Assembly: GCA_035290065.1 (NCBI GenBank) | Contig: DATDVD010000036.1 | Span: 1-6,796 of the forward strand | DNA: 6,796 nt | Direction of reading: 5' to 3' | Origin: DATDVD01 sp035290065 | Lineage (GTDB): Bacteria > Pseudomonadota > Gammaproteobacteria > Coxiellales > Coxiellaceae | Shown: positions 6,640 to 6,796 of the stretch, piece by piece | How positions within the stretch are numbered: the first letter of the stretch is position 1 | Layout: every line of letters begins with the position of its first letter | Notes under the pieces: generated by a model | Told to the model about the DNA's origin: nothing | The model's input: only the letters and a program-made list of their open reading frames with translations | Database searches by the model: none | Position numbers and translations under genes: made by a program

Positions 6640-6796
6640 AAGCCTGATTACGGGCTCTGCCTCGTCGGCGTTTTCTAAACTGAAACTGAGTGCCAAAATG
6701 GCTCTTCTTGTTTCCGCCTTTTCGTTTGGCAGGGGAGGCCGGCTGGATACGGGGATCCGGTTCAAATCCTTCTATCACTCGCTGCTCAATCGATCG
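6635..6796 (-). CDS. rhlE: C-terminal end of a RhlE-type DEAD-box RNA helicase (partial)
   Basis: An open frame enters from the right edge and ends at TAA 6637-6635, leaving 53 codons. The first residues, RSIEQRVIEGFEPDPRIQP, resemble the end of the RecA-like domain 2 of RhlE (E. coli: AIPGYEPDPSIKAEP). They are followed by a low-complexity basic tail (KRKGGNKK ... RKRRRGRARNQ), typical of the RNA-binding C-terminus of these helicases. All helicase motifs lie outside the window. RhlE remodels RNA structures and functions in ribosome assembly and RNA decay. The gene ends 74 bases before the DUF47 gene on the same strand, but a promoter-like TATAAT in the gap suggests separate expression. Another DEAD-box subfamily is possible given the short piece. 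Confidence 0.72.
   Translation of the reverse strand, partial: RSIEQRVIEGFEPDPRIQPASPAKRKGGNKKSHFGTQFQFRKRRRGRARNQAF

Noticed and set aside
6636..6655. Intrinsic terminator at the end of the rhlE-like gene (GCCCG...CAGGC followed by TTTTT on the minus strand)
   Set aside because: The stem has only four pairs with a C-A mismatch and lies within the coding end; suggestive but not supportable.
1..6796. CRISPR array, insertion sequence, tRNA or phage/defence system
   Set aside because: No repeat-spacer pattern, terminal inverted repeats, transposase, tRNA-like cloverleaf or defence-type domain was found on either strand.

Overview
The window looks like a compact, moderately AT-rich chromosomal segment of a gammaproteobacterium. 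The gene families, the tight packing and one truncated biosynthetic gene would fit an intracellular Legionellales/Coxiellaceae-type lineage, but that placement is inference and no taxonomic marker gene is present. Nearly every base is coding. The largest gene-free stretch is about 74 bp (6561-6634), and I see no tRNA, rRNA, insertion sequence or CRISPR array.

Left half, plus strand (1-2955). The window opens inside pabB, aminodeoxychorismate synthase component I, which carries the PabB-type PIKGT motif. It overlaps pabA, the glutamine amidotransferase subunit with an intact Cys-His-Glu triad. pabA in turn overlaps, by ATGA, a short reading frame whose 84 residues match only the N-terminus of a class II (plant-type) DAHP synthase, ending just after the GDCAE metal-binding motif. 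The remaining 350-400 residues are absent in every frame, so this is a truncated gene. Twelve bases later starts an intact gene for an exported protein of about 412 residues. It has a signal peptide, six cysteines, an Asp-box and GH43/sialidase-like propeller motifs, and I do not recognise its specific function.

Right half, minus strand (2971-6796). Read from right to left, it holds the last 53 codons of a RhlE-type DEAD-box RNA helicase, a short intergenic region with a perfect TATAAT box, and then a three-gene unit. This unit encodes a DUF47/PhoU-like protein (TTG start), a PiT-family phosphate permease whose ATG overlaps the preceding stop by one base, and a KimA-like KUP/APC-superfamily permease with a C-terminal cytosolic domain. 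The two halves converge with only 15 bp between stop codons.

Functionally, the left operon diverts chorismate to 4-amino-4-deoxychorismate for p-aminobenzoate and folate. It may once have included its own entry enzyme to the shikimate pathway. The right operon pairs phosphate import and its DUF47 partner with a probable proton-coupled potassium (or amino-acid) importer. The points most worth follow-up are the truncated class II DAHP synthase with its abrupt junction, the unassigned exported propeller protein, and the DUF47-PiT-KimA-like operon.
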